From Clostridia bacterium (GTDB lineage: Bacteria > Bacillota_A > Clostridia > Oscillospirales > CAG-272): a stretch of 47,350 nt of DNA. Shown in pieces: positions 31,802-40,136 of this stretch. The notes beneath the pieces were generated by a model. That model was not told the DNA's origin and did no database searches. It worked only from the letters and a program-made list of their open reading frames with translations. Both the position numbers and the translations under genes were made by a program. The number at the start of each line of letters is the position of its first letter. Positions within the stretch are counted from its first letter, which is position 1. Location of the stretch: NCBI GenBank assembly GCA_017452945.1, contig JAFTLD010000049.1, positions 1 through 47,350 of the forward strand, in the 5' to 3' direction.

Positions 31802-31834
31802 GCCTTTGTATTACAAAGGCGTCGGGCAAAGCCC
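31802..31834. repeat. Paired hairpins at the transposase 3' end
   Basis: GCCTTTG/CAAAGGC (31802-31820) and GGGC-AAA-GCCC (31824-31834) lie just outside the transposase stop codon. RAYT-type enzymes recognise such paired palindromes, so these may be part of the element's end. Confidence 0.45.
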
Positions 31835-32025
31835 TCCTATTCCTCTGTGCATAATTTTGCGTAGTACCAACGAATGGGGTTTTCATAAATGTATTTGCTC
31901 CTTGTTTCGTAATCCTCGCGATCACGAATGATATGCTCTATATATCCACGCTGAAAAATGTTATATCCAATTTCTTTATTACAAAACCGTTTGAATGTAG
32001 AAACAACATGCGGTAACATTTCGTT

Positions 32026-32053
32026 GGTAGGGGTCGGCGCCCTCGACGACCCG
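32026..32053 (+). repeat. REP-like repeat, copy A
   Basis: Begins GGTAGGGGTCGGCGCC (32026-32041) and ends CGACGACCCG. It is the inverted partner of copy B at 32227-32255 and lies inside the transposase frame, where it encodes SSRAPTPT. Confidence 0.7.
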
Positions 32054-32226
32054 TCCCTCCGTGATGCATATTGATTGGGATAAAGAAAGATAATTACGTG
32101 TATGTGGTCTGGCATAATTACGTATCGGTCAATTTTCACACCTGGGATATTTTCGCTTGATAATAGATATTTTTCGGTCACTTGACCAATTTTCGTTAAT
32201 AGTATTTGTGGTGTTAGAGGCGTTAA

Positions 32227-32255
32227 CGGGTCGACAGTGGGCGCCGACCCCTACC
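32227..32255 (-). repeat. REP-like repeat, copy B
   Basis: Read on the minus strand it begins with the same 16 bases as copy A (32240-32255) and ends TCGACCCG. The similarity continues beyond the exact core. It sits at the point where the transposase changes frame. Confidence 0.7.
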
Positions 32256-32423
32256 GATGGTTTGATGATATCGGAGAGTATTCTTTTTCTGTCTTTGATG
32301 CATATTGTGATAAAATATGCACCTGCAGAACTATAATCATATTGCTTGAGCCGCAAATCTTTTCGTTTCGGCAGTTCTTTTTCTTTATCCATTTTTTATC
32401 ACCCACACCATTATATCATGAAA

Positions 32424-32451
32424 TCGGCAGAAAGAAAAGTCTTTCTGCCGA
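32424..32451. terminator. Hairpin between the transposase and the GH106-like gene
   Basis: TCGGCAGAAAG (32424-32434) pairs with CTTTCTGCCGA (32441-32451) around a short loop. It lies 57 bases past the GH106-like stop codon and may end that transcript or mark the mobile element's left edge. Confidence 0.6.
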
Positions 32452-32507
32452 AATTATGAAATATCCTTATGAGGAGCCTCACAATGGGGCTGATTTTTGT
32501 TTTATCG

Positions 32508-34712
32508 TTATTGCTCCGGCAAGAGCGGTTGCACGAACAGCGCTCTGTAGGATTTGATGTTTGCAGTGCTCTCAACCTCAAAGATCTTGCCGCTGACGGG
32601 ATCGTAAATCCGATACCCTGTGGCATTGGGGTAGGAAAGCGTGATATCCGCATCCAGCCCTGTTGCATTGGCAAGGAAAAAGAATTTGACACCGTCCTTT
32701 TCGTAAGGTGAAACGTAGATGGGATTAATGTCCGAATTCACCTGTAGGTCAACCGTGGTGGTGACAGCCATCAGTGCCTTGGTAGAAGTCTTGCACAAAA
32801 GCGAGGCGTGCTTGCTGCACAATGCCTCTAATTCCGCCTGATCCTTTTCCATAAAAGCTATTGAGGGCATTTCCTCTACGAAAATCACGTTGACACCGTT
32901 TTCGATCAGGGCGTCCAACACGCGCATGCTTTCAATGTCCATGACTGTTGCTGCGGGGACGATGATCGTGGTAAATGTGAACTTTCCTACCTGAAGGCCG
33001 TCTGCCGTCACAGTACCGCTTTGCATGGAATCGTCATCCAAAAAGACGTAGTCCAGCCCCTGTTTGCGAAGCCCCTTGGCCAACTTGCCAACCAGTTGAT
33101 CGTTCTCCTTGGCTGATTTGTCTGCATGATAGAGATTTTGCGTTTCGGGTGCTTGGTAAGAGGCAGCGGCTGCATCAATGCTGTAATAGATGGCAACCTG
33201 CGTCAGATTTTGTGCGCCTACCGTCATAGAGCCCAAACGGCCAACGTACGTGTTGAAGGCTTGACCCGTGGCAGGATCGGTATTAGCTTGCCCATAATAG
33301 GAGGCAACCTGATTGCCGCCGTCAAAATAAGCCATGGTCATGGTACCCAATGCGTAATCCAGGTGGTTGGTGGCAAATTCATCGGGGGTGTGCACAGGGC
33401 AGATTTCAATAAATACGCGTTCTTTACCCTGAAGCCATGCAGGAGAGGATGCATATTTACCGCCTGTGGACATTTCGTCCAAGTAAGGGTCGGGGCGTAC
33501 ATTGAGAATGTCGAAGCCGGGGTAACCCATGTTCAAGGAGCATTTGATGTAGTCACCGTATACAGGTACGTGGTAGAACATCTGCTCTTCCAAGAGTAAA
33601 TGGCCTGAGAGCTGCGTGCTGTGTGCCTTGCACCATTCCTGGATCTGTCCGAAGAAATTTTCGGATACCAAATCGCCTACGTGTGCATAAAACTGAGCTC
33701 GCACGCGCTGTGCCTCGGCACTCTCACCGCTGTAGATTAACGGGAGAAGAGGACGCGCATCATAGCCGTATTTGGCTTGGAACGTTTCAAAAATGTCGTA
33801 ATCGTAAGGGATCACGGGGTCTTTTAAGCCATCGGGCACGATATGATGTCCAGCCAGCAACTGTGCTTCGTCATCGAAAACGGCTTCGATGACCTCGGAG
33901 AAGTTTTCGATCGACCCCTCATAGGTGTCGAAGGTGACCTCGATAAAGCGTGCGACCGCATCGCGGTTGAGAATGTTGGGATAGGAGGAATTCCACTCAA
34001 AATGGTAGCTGTAGCGAGCCACGCAGTAGACGTATGCGCGCCAATCGCCGTCTACACCGGTCACAGTGACTTTATTGCCCTCAATCTTGGGCTCAAAGGG
34101 GGTGTAGGTGTCACCCGTTTGCATCAGCGCGTATTCCAGCTGTACAAAGCCGTCGGGCAGGGCGGAGGTTTTCTCACTTTTTCCGCTACCTGTAAATTCC
34201 AGCTCCACAAGTCGTACGGCTGCATATTCGGGGTGATCCTTGACGGTCAGATCTCCTGCAGATCCGCTGGGATAGCCCTTCTCATCATACAGCCAGATGC
34301 GATAGCCTGCATCATGCATCGCTTGCACAAAGTCGTTGAACTGTGCCAAGGTATATTTGGATTGCAGATAAGCGGCATCCCAAACTGCGTTCGTAGCCAT
34401 ACCTCCAAATCCAAGCTCAGAGAAGGTTTCAACCTTGTCCCGGGCAGTTTTACCTGCCAGCAGGGCATAATCGTGGTCGATCTTGAGTGCGCGGTATTTG
34501 TTTTCAGGATCTTTGAAAGCTTGTTCTGTTATCATCATTTTATTCTGTGTTTGCGCATTCACGGTGGGTTGGTTTTCAGGGTCTTGCGGTGTGACGGTCT
34601 GCTGTCCTTGCAAAGAAGGATCGGCTAACAGGTAAAGCGAACCTCCCAGCAAAAGCACAAAACTAAGTGCGTAGCAGGTCACGGCAAGGATCAGCTTATT
34701 TGCTTGCTTCAT
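32508..34712 (-). CDS. GH106-like glycoside hydrolase, membrane-anchored
   Basis: A 734-residue extracellular enzyme held by one N-terminal membrane segment (about 8-30), which may instead be a signal peptide. The catalytic barrel has GH106 features: KYRALKIDHD..., ELGFGGMATNAVW, YRIWLYDEKGYPSGSAGDLT, EAVFDDEAQL and the YDYDIFETFQAKYGYD segment. The known activity of the family is alpha-L-rhamnosidase, with a calcium-dependent site. It is shorter than typical GH106 proteins, which carry extra beta-sandwich domains. The start has AAGGGGG seven bases upstream and overlaps the end of the carbohydrate-binding gene by 17 bases, so they are translated together. Exact substrate is uncertain. Confidence 0.75.
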   Translation of the reverse strand: MKQANKLILAVTCYALSFVLLLGGSLYLLADPSLQGQQTVTPQDPENQPTVNAQTQNKMMITEQAFKDPENKYRALKIDHDYALLAGKTARDKVETFSELGFGGMATNAVWDAAYLQSKYTLAQFNDFVQAMHDAGYRIWLYDEKGYPSGSAGDLTVKDHPEYAAVRLVELEFTGSGKSEKTSALPDGFVQLEYALMQTGDTYTPFEPKIEGNKVTVTGVDGDWRAYVYCVARYSYHFEWNSSYPNILNRDAVARFIEVTFDTYEGSIENFSEVIEAVFDDEAQLLAGHHIVPDGLKDPVIPYDYDIFETFQAKYGYDARPLLPLIYSGESAEAQRVRAQFYAHVGDLVSENFFGQIQEWCKAHSTQLSGHLLLEEQMFYHVPVYGDYIKCSLNMGYPGFDILNVRPDPYLDEMSTGGKYASSPAWLQGKERVFIEICPVHTPDEFATNHLDYALGTMTMAYFDGGNQVASYYGQANTDPATGQAFNTYVGRLGSMTVGAQNLTQVAIYYSIDAAAASYQAPETQNLYHADKSAKENDQLVGKLAKGLRKQGLDYVFLDDDSMQSGTVTADGLQVGKFTFTTIIVPAATVMDIESMRVLDALIENGVNVIFVEEMPSIAFMEKDQAELEALCSKHASLLCKTSTKALMAVTTTVDLQVNSDINPIYVSPYEKDGVKFFFLANATGLDADITLSYPNATGYRIYDPVSGKIFEVESTANIKSYRALFVQPLLPEQ

Positions 34713-35553
34713 TGCGTTTCCCCCTTATATAAGATACGGTCAGCGCAATGGCGCAGCCAAGCATTATGATACCGACTGCGATCATGGTGATCGTGATGAT
34801 CAGGGTTTGCGTACCGATGCTGCCGGTTGGCTGCTCTGCATCGGTCACCTGCTCCTCGGGCGCAGCGGTCATTTGGGATTCCGGCTCAGCAGAGCTTTCG
34901 GGGGCTGCGGTGGGAGCTTCGGTCGTGGGTGTTTGCGTTACAGGCTCGGTGGTGGGGGCTTCGGTTGTCTGGGGAGCATACGGGGCTCCGTCAAAGTCAA
35001 CAGGCTTCATGGAACAATCGTCCAGCAGCAGATCACGGAAGTTTTTGGTCTGATCTTCCTCTCCATCCATAGGGGAAACCAAATAAAACTCTGCTTCATC
35101 CAGCTCACCCTCCCAGGTGATGTACCTTGTAGCGGAGATGTAGGTCCACTCGGAGGTAACGGTCACCCAATCGGTGCTGAACCAATGCTTGGCTCCGCTT
35201 TCACAGTATACGCCGATAGCCACCATCAGATTGATTGGCTGTGCATCTGCGTCTTCCAGACGTACCCAAGCGGAAAATTCGTATTCGCCCGGGCCGTAAT
35301 ACTCCAAAGGGTCTGTGATATACTGCCTTGCAATATCGGTGGAGTGCTGGCGATTGGTGATGAGGAATGCACCGTTGCCCGTGTGGGCGGTTTCACAGTA
35401 GTCCACGGTAGCCATATAGTATTTTTGCCAATCCAGGGACATCTCTTCAAAGTCGCCGTTCTCCAGCATTTCATAATCGTCTTGTGCGTAAGCGGGCAGA
35501 CAAAGAGCCCCAAGCAAGAACAGGGTACAGAATAAAAGTGAAAGCTTTTTCAT
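34696..35553 (-). CDS. Surface carbohydrate-binding protein with C-terminal anchor
   Basis: A 285-residue secreted protein. A signal peptide (cleaved near AYA-QDD) is followed by a jelly-roll domain of the CBM4/9 type: LENGDFEEMSLDW, HTGNGAFLITNR, YEFSAWVRLEDADAQPINLMVAIG, TDWVTVTSEWTYISATRYI, and LLLDDCSM. A Thr/Pro/Glu-rich stalk (about 190-245), a membrane segment and a basic cytoplasmic tail anchor it. It probably binds rhamnose-containing glycan for the co-transcribed GH106-like enzyme. GGAGG lies six bases before the ATG at 35553; a longer frame has no ribosome site. Confidence 0.75.
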   Translation of the reverse strand: MKKLSLLFCTLFLLGALCLPAYAQDDYEMLENGDFEEMSLDWQKYYMATVDYCETAHTGNGAFLITNRQHSTDIARQYITDPLEYYGPGEYEFSAWVRLEDADAQPINLMVAIGVYCESGAKHWFSTDWVTVTSEWTYISATRYITWEGELDEAEFYLVSPMDGEEDQTKNFRDLLLDDCSMKPVDFDGAPYAPQTTEAPTTEPVTQTPTTEAPTAAPESSAEPESQMTAAPEEQVTDAEQPTGSIGTQTLIITITMIAVGIIMLGCAIALTVSYIRGKRNEASK

Positions 35554-35581
35554 GTGTAACCTCCATAGATATGTTATTTTC

Positions 35582-35610
35582 ATTATAACATGTCTTGTAT
35601 ATTTTTGCAA
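35582..35610 (-). promoter_or_regulatory. Promoter of the CBM-GH106 operon
   Basis: On the minus strand, TTGCAA (35605-35610), 17 bases and TATAAT (35582-35587). Its -35 box lies next to the palindrome at 35612-35629. Confidence 0.75.
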
Positions 35611-35611
35611 T

Positions 35612-35629
35612 AAGAAAATGCATTTTCTT
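35612..35629. promoter_or_regulatory. Perfect 18-bp palindrome, candidate shared operator
   Basis: AAGAAAATGCATTTTCTT reads the same on both strands. It lies between the two divergent promoters, one base from the minus-strand -35 and overlapping the plus-strand -35 by two bases. A dimeric repressor bound here would silence both sides. No regulator gene is adjacent. Confidence 0.7.
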
Positions 35630-35657
35630 GACACGGCCACCGTTAGCATGGTATAAT
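35628..35657 (+). promoter_or_regulatory. GH78 gene promoter
   Basis: TTGACA (35628-35633), 18 bases and TATAAT (35652-35657). Its -35 box starts inside the palindrome. Confidence 0.75.
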
Positions 35658-35692
35658 ATGTGCAGGATAAATCCTTGAAGGGAGAAATATAT

Positions 35693-38164
35693 ATGAATAT
35701 TGTCAAGTTTGAAACCGCCAAGGCGGTATTTTATCCTTACACCCCCGAAGAATACGCACGCGTCATGCGCGAGGATGCGGTGGGACAGTATGGCTTTTAT
35801 TATGCGTTGGATCTGTCCGAGTACTGCAGCGAGGACGGTGAACTGATGCTTTCGGGGATTACAGCGCGCCTGACTGCACGTAATTTTTACAGACTTTATA
35901 TCAATGGTGAGATGATCATGCACGGGCCTGCGCGCACCGCGCACGGATATGCGCGCGTGGACGAGGTGGACGTGACGTGGTATCTTGAGCCGGGCATGAA
36001 CCATATTGCCATTGAGGTGGTAGCGTATGGTCATCAGCATCCGATCTATAACCGCTATTCCAACGATTGCACCATGGAGGACGGGATGGTGATCGCGGAG
36101 CTTTGCTGCGATGGCCGCGTGCTTTGCGCCACGGGACGCGAGGATTGGCAGGTCTGTCATGTAAATGCTCGTGTACCCGTGTCCGAGCGCATTTCACACA
36201 GCCGCGAGTGCACCGAGATCTATTGCATGGATGATCAGTATTATCTGTGGAAGGTGGGAAAGAGCGCGTTCGTTCCTGCTGCGCTTGTTGGAAACGAGCC
36301 GGTTTATCTGTTGCATGAGGCACTGCAGCCCACGTTGGAGGAATCCTTTTTTGATGATCTGGTCGGCTTTGGTTCTTGTCATATAGATGCAAATAAGAAG
36401 ATCGAACCTCTGTTTTACGAGCAGCATTCACCTGCGTATGAAGCGCTCTCCGAGCACCCGACCGCCGATTGCCGCAGAACGGTGGACACCGCTTTTGGCG
36501 GTGTTTGTGCCGAGTACGGTGACGAGGGACTGATGCTTTGGGGTGACGAGGGGATGTACGCCACGTTCGACGGCGGAGAGAGCCGCGTCGGATTTGTTCG
36601 CTTGGTGGTCAGCTGTGAGAAGGCAGGCGTGATCGACGTGGTACACAGCGAGCTGCTGGATACGGACGGCAGCATTCCGTATTATCATAACGTGGTCGCA
36701 CGCTTGCACCTGCCCGCAGGGCTTACCGAATTCATTGCGTTTGAGCCTTGCCTCGTCAGATACGTAAAGCTGTATTTCCGCGGTACGGGAGCGGTGAGTG
36801 TGCATAGCCTTTCCGTGCTGGACTACGCGTATCCCGACGAGCATCGCACGAGCTTTTCCTGCTCGGATGAGAACATCAACCGTCTGTACGCAGCTGCCAA
36901 GAAAACGCTGCTGCTCAACACCTTGGATATCTTTATGGATTGCCCCGAGAGAGAGCGCGGCGGTTGGCTTTGCGACTCTCTGTGGACGGCTCGTGCCGCA
37001 GCATTGATGCTTTCCGATCCGCGTGTGGAGCGCGAGTTTATCGAAACTTTCCTCCTGACTCCCGCGGAGGGTATGTTCCATGGCTTTTTCCCCGAGGTTT
37101 ATCCCGGGCTTAAGTCCGATTACCGCAGTATGACGGGTATCACCACCTGGTCGTTCTGGCTGGGCTGTGAAATTGCCGAGTATATCAGCCGCACGGGTGA
37201 TATTGCCTTCCGTGATGAATATGCGCCCAGAGTTGAAGCGTTTGTGAGTGGTACGCGTGACTTTGTGGGCAAGAGCGGGCTTTTGGAAAATCTGCCATGG
37301 CTGTTTATTGACTGGTCGCAGTCCAACTGGGGTGAGAACAATCAGCCCGTATCCACCGCAGCCAACGCGCTTTATGCGTATATGCTTTGCCAACTGGGTA
37401 AGACGTTTGCAAGAGATGACTGGACGGCTGAGGGCGAGAATGTGCGCAAGATCCTGCGTGACGCTGTCATGGACGGCAGAGAGGCTTGTGACGTTGGGTA
37501 CATTCCCGACAGCTTTGCCGTGGACGAAAACGGCGGGCTGCACAGCCGCGGAAAATACAGCGAGGCTGCTATGTATACCGCACTCTGGAGCGGTCTGTTT
37601 GCCAAGGGCGAAGCACCTATGCTTGAGCGTGCGGTCAAGCAAAAGATGGGGCCTGCGCCCGTGTATGCAAAGGATCCCATGGTGGGAACGAGTAATCTCT
37701 TTATCGGCCTTTGCATCAGGCTTGATATGCTGACGAGATTCGGTGCATACGACAAAATGTACGAGGATATGCTGGCTATTTATATGCCGCAGCTCAAGGA
37801 AGGCCCCGGTACGCTTTGGGAGAACGAAATGATCGATACTTCCTCGCGCTGCCATGGCTTTGCAGCCCATGTGGGCGTGCATTTGTTGCGCGACGTGCTG
37901 GGACTTGGCATTCCGTGCTTTGACGCACGCGGAGAAGGGGAAAAGCATATTGAAATTACACCGCATATTTGCGGCTTGCGCTGGGCAAGAGGTACGCACG
38001 AAACGCCCGACGGTCTTATTGCGCTGGAATGGAGATACGACGGTGAGCACTTTGCCTTGAGCGGCAGCCTGCCTGCGGGATATACGTATACGCTGAGCCT
38101 GCCAAGTGAGATCAGAGCGCTGGAAGCAGAGTGCGTCAAGGTCAATATCATCACGAGAGGGTAA
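35693..38164 (+). CDS. GH78-like alpha-L-rhamnosidase
   Basis: An 823-residue enzyme without a signal peptide, so it acts in the cytoplasm on imported rhamnosides. N-terminal beta-sandwich domains (INGEMIMHGPARTAHGYARVDEVDVTWYLEPGMN, about residues 70-110) resemble the family's substrate-binding modules. The six-hairpin catalytic barrel begins near residue 400 with the hallmark DIFMDCPERERGGWLCDSLWTARAA and includes FIDWSQSNWGENN and TLWENEMIDTSSRCHGFAAHVG. GAAGGGAG lies eight bases before the ATG at 35693. It is transcribed divergently from the CBM/GH106 pair and shares a palindromic control region with it; it has its own terminator. Confidence 0.85.
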   Translation: MNIVKFETAKAVFYPYTPEEYARVMREDAVGQYGFYYALDLSEYCSEDGELMLSGITARLTARNFYRLYINGEMIMHGPARTAHGYARVDEVDVTWYLEPGMNHIAIEVVAYGHQHPIYNRYSNDCTMEDGMVIAELCCDGRVLCATGREDWQVCHVNARVPVSERISHSRECTEIYCMDDQYYLWKVGKSAFVPAALVGNEPVYLLHEALQPTLEESFFDDLVGFGSCHIDANKKIEPLFYEQHSPAYEALSEHPTADCRRTVDTAFGGVCAEYGDEGLMLWGDEGMYATFDGGESRVGFVRLVVSCEKAGVIDVVHSELLDTDGSIPYYHNVVARLHLPAGLTEFIAFEPCLVRYVKLYFRGTGAVSVHSLSVLDYAYPDEHRTSFSCSDENINRLYAAAKKTLLLNTLDIFMDCPERERGGWLCDSLWTARAAALMLSDPRVEREFIETFLLTPAEGMFHGFFPEVYPGLKSDYRSMTGITTWSFWLGCEIAEYISRTGDIAFRDEYAPRVEAFVSGTRDFVGKSGLLENLPWLFIDWSQSNWGENNQPVSTAANALYAYMLCQLGKTFARDDWTAEGENVRKILRDAVMDGREACDVGYIPDSFAVDENGGLHSRGKYSEAAMYTALWSGLFAKGEAPMLERAVKQKMGPAPVYAKDPMVGTSNLFIGLCIRLDMLTRFGAYDKMYEDMLAIYMPQLKEGPGTLWENEMIDTSSRCHGFAAHVGVHLLRDVLGLGIPCFDARGEGEKHIEITPHICGLRWARGTHETPDGLIALEWRYDGEHFALSGSLPAGYTYTLSLPSEIRALEAECVKVNIITRG

Positions 38165-38216
38165 AATAATTTTTCATTTTCACGGAACATTTTGGCATTT
38201 TCATCGTCTATATAAG

Positions 38217-38244
38217 GGACAGCATCTTCGGATGTTGTCCTTTT
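38217..38244 (+). terminator. GH78 gene terminator
   Basis: GGACAGCATC (38217-38226) pairs with GATGTTGTCC (38231-38240) around a TTCG tetraloop, followed by TTTT. Confidence 0.85.
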
Positions 38245-38265
38245 GCTTGTTTTCTTGCTTTTGAG

Positions 38266-38294
38266 TTGACAAAATGATGCGTTTGTGATATCAT
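38266..38294 (+). promoter_or_regulatory. Promoter of the LtaS-like/YidC-TagF operon
   Basis: TTGACA (38266-38271), 17 bases and TATCAT (38289-38294). A leader of about 60 bases precedes the first gene. Confidence 0.7.
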
Positions 38295-38358
38295 TAACTT
38301 ATATATGCCAATAATAAGGTAAGAAAATGAAATCAATCTTGAAACGGATGTGAAATAA

Positions 38359-40125
38359 ATGGAAAATACACAAAAAAAGCCCGTGTACAAGGGCTTTACG
38401 ACAAAAGAAAAGATACTGCCCGTGATCATGCTTTCGCTGATCGCGCCCTTTATGGTGTGCTTTTTCGGACCGTTTGAAATATTCGGCAACAATATCGATC
38501 AGTTCAAGTTCACGCTGGGGGATTTCTGGCTGATTTGTATCTTGTTGGCTGCAGGAATCGCTGCCCTGATTTGCACGGTGCTGATGCTGTTGCGCGGTCG
38601 CGCCTTTGACGTGGCGTACGGACTTGTGTTCGGTATTTCGCTGCTGCTGTTTTTGCAGGGAAACTTTCTCTCTTTGGGAATGAACTCGTTGGCAGGGGAC
38701 GGCGTAAGTGATGCGCTTGGCTTTGGGGAGATATTTTTGAACACAGCGATTTGGGTGATCGTGCTTGCTGGCAGCGTGACTGCCATGCTGCTGCTTGACC
38801 GCTTCCGCGATACCGTGAGATTGATCTCCATCGTGGTACTGATCGCGATCCTCGGTTCATCACTGATCTCGTTTGCTACCGTTTCGCTGACCACAAACGT
38901 GTTTGCATCAGAAAAGAGTATGCTGGGTTCCGTACAGGCAGGACAGGTGCTGACCGTGAAAAATCTGGATACGTTTGCTACGGACGAAAACGTGATCGTA
39001 TTCATCGTGGACCGCTTTGACTATGAGTATTACGACGTTGCCAAGGAGAATTGTCCCGGGATCTTTGACGAGCTGGAAGGTTTTACCTACTTTGCCGATT
39101 ACGTGACGCTGTATCCCAGAACCTTCCCGGGGGCTTTGCACGTATTGACCGGTGTGGAGACTGATTTCTCGCTCTCGCACGACGAATATATGACGGGTGC
39201 TTACAAGAACTCCGAGCATCTACACGCCATCAAGAACAACGGCTTTGACATCAACGTTTATACCGACGACTATTATTGCTACAAGGATGCGGCGGATCTG
39301 AGCGGATACGCGGAAAACACCTCGGGCAACGTATCCTATCGCATTGTACAGAGTGCTTCGCTGGCGTTTGATATGGTACGCCTTTCACTTTACCGCTATT
39401 TGCCCTTCTGCATGCAGGGGCTTGTCGGACAGATCAGCACGCCCACGTTTGATAAGTACGTTGAGTACGATATGGCAGAGGATCTGTACAGTACCGATAT
39501 GCGTCAGGTCTACAATCACATGACCGAGGACGACTTCACCTTGCGTGATAGTGCCAAGGGATATTCCTTTATTCACATAGACGGATGCCATAAGGCAACG
39601 ATTTACGACTCCGATTTCAATGAGCTTCCCGAGGGTGACCCCGAAAATCTTGGCTGGAATACCGAAAACGTGATGATTCAGAGCTTCAAGATCATTTCGC
39701 GTTATCTCTCCGAGATGAAGCGCATGGGCGTTTACGAAAACGCAACCATCATTATCACGGGTGACCATGCCAACATCCGTTCGGACAGCAAAGAGCCTTG
39801 GGATGCTTACGTGACTGCTTTGCTTGTCAAGCCCGCGGGCGTATCCGAGGGCGAGATCGTCAACAATTACGCGCAGCTTGACGTGGATAACGTGCTGGCA
39901 ACCATCAAGGAAGCTTCGGGGATTGCTACCGATGAGCCTACCGTGTTTGAAGTGCCCGAAGGGCAGGAGCAGGTGCGCAGACTTATGTTCCAGCGTTCCT
40001 ACAAGAATGAGAGCGGTAAGACCGTGTACGAAAACATTGAATACGAGATCCGCGGTAACGGCAAGGATTTTTCCAACTGGAAGATCAAGGAGCGCCGTGA
40101 GCTCGGCAAGAGCATTTACGACTAA
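38359..40125 (+). CDS. LtaS/sulfatase-fold membrane phosphotransferase-like protein
   Basis: A 588-residue protein with five membrane segments (about 20-185) followed by an extracytoplasmic alkaline-phosphatase/sulfatase-type domain. ENVIVFIVDRFDYEYY supplies the first metal-binding acidic residues; YPRTFPGALHVLTG offers the likely Thr nucleophile; FIHIDGCHKATIYDSDFNELP and ATIIITGDHANIRSD give the His and Asp/His ligands. This is the layout of lipoteichoic acid synthase and phosphoethanolamine transferases, which transfer glycerol phosphate or phosphoethanolamine outside the cell. Similarity to LtaS itself is distant. The next gene follows after 11 bases, so the two form an operon. It may attach or remove a phospho-head group on the surface polymer. 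Confidence 0.75.
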   Translation: MENTQKKPVYKGFTTKEKILPVIMLSLIAPFMVCFFGPFEIFGNNIDQFKFTLGDFWLICILLAAGIAALICTVLMLLRGRAFDVAYGLVFGISLLLFLQGNFLSLGMNSLAGDGVSDALGFGEIFLNTAIWVIVLAGSVTAMLLLDRFRDTVRLISIVVLIAILGSSLISFATVSLTTNVFASEKSMLGSVQAGQVLTVKNLDTFATDENVIVFIVDRFDYEYYDVAKENCPGIFDELEGFTYFADYVTLYPRTFPGALHVLTGVETDFSLSHDEYMTGAYKNSEHLHAIKNNGFDINVYTDDYYCYKDAADLSGYAENTSGNVSYRIVQSASLAFDMVRLSLYRYLPFCMQGLVGQISTPTFDKYVEYDMAEDLYSTDMRQVYNHMTEDDFTLRDSAKGYSFIHIDGCHKATIYDSDFNELPEGDPENLGWNTENVMIQSFKIISRYLSEMKRMGVYENATIIITGDHANIRSDSKEPWDAYVTALLVKPAGVSEGEIVNNYAQLDVDNVLATIKEASGIATDEPTVFEVPEGQEQVRRLMFQRSYKNESGKTVYENIEYEIRGNGKDFSNWKIKERRELGKSIYD

Positions 40126-40136
40126 AGGAGAAAGTT

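Larger units (their letters stand above)
31837..32392 (-). pseudogene. REP-associated (Y1_Tnp/RAYT) transposase, frameshifted
   Basis: Two frames together encode one HUH-type single-strand transposase. The first (32392 down to about 32235) begins MDKEKELPKRKDLRLKQYDYSS and has AYFITICIKDRKRIL. The second (from about 32240 to 31837) carries IDRYVIMPDHIHVIIF, the His-x-His metal motif, and FQRGYIEHIIRDREDYETRSKYIYENPIRWY with the catalytic Tyr region. The break falls in or next to a 29-bp repeat (32227-32255), so repeat insertion may have shifted the frame. A second repeat copy lies in the coding region at 32026-32053. Such enzymes mobilise REP sequences. It is probably inactive unless frameshifting occurs. 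Confidence 0.8.
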
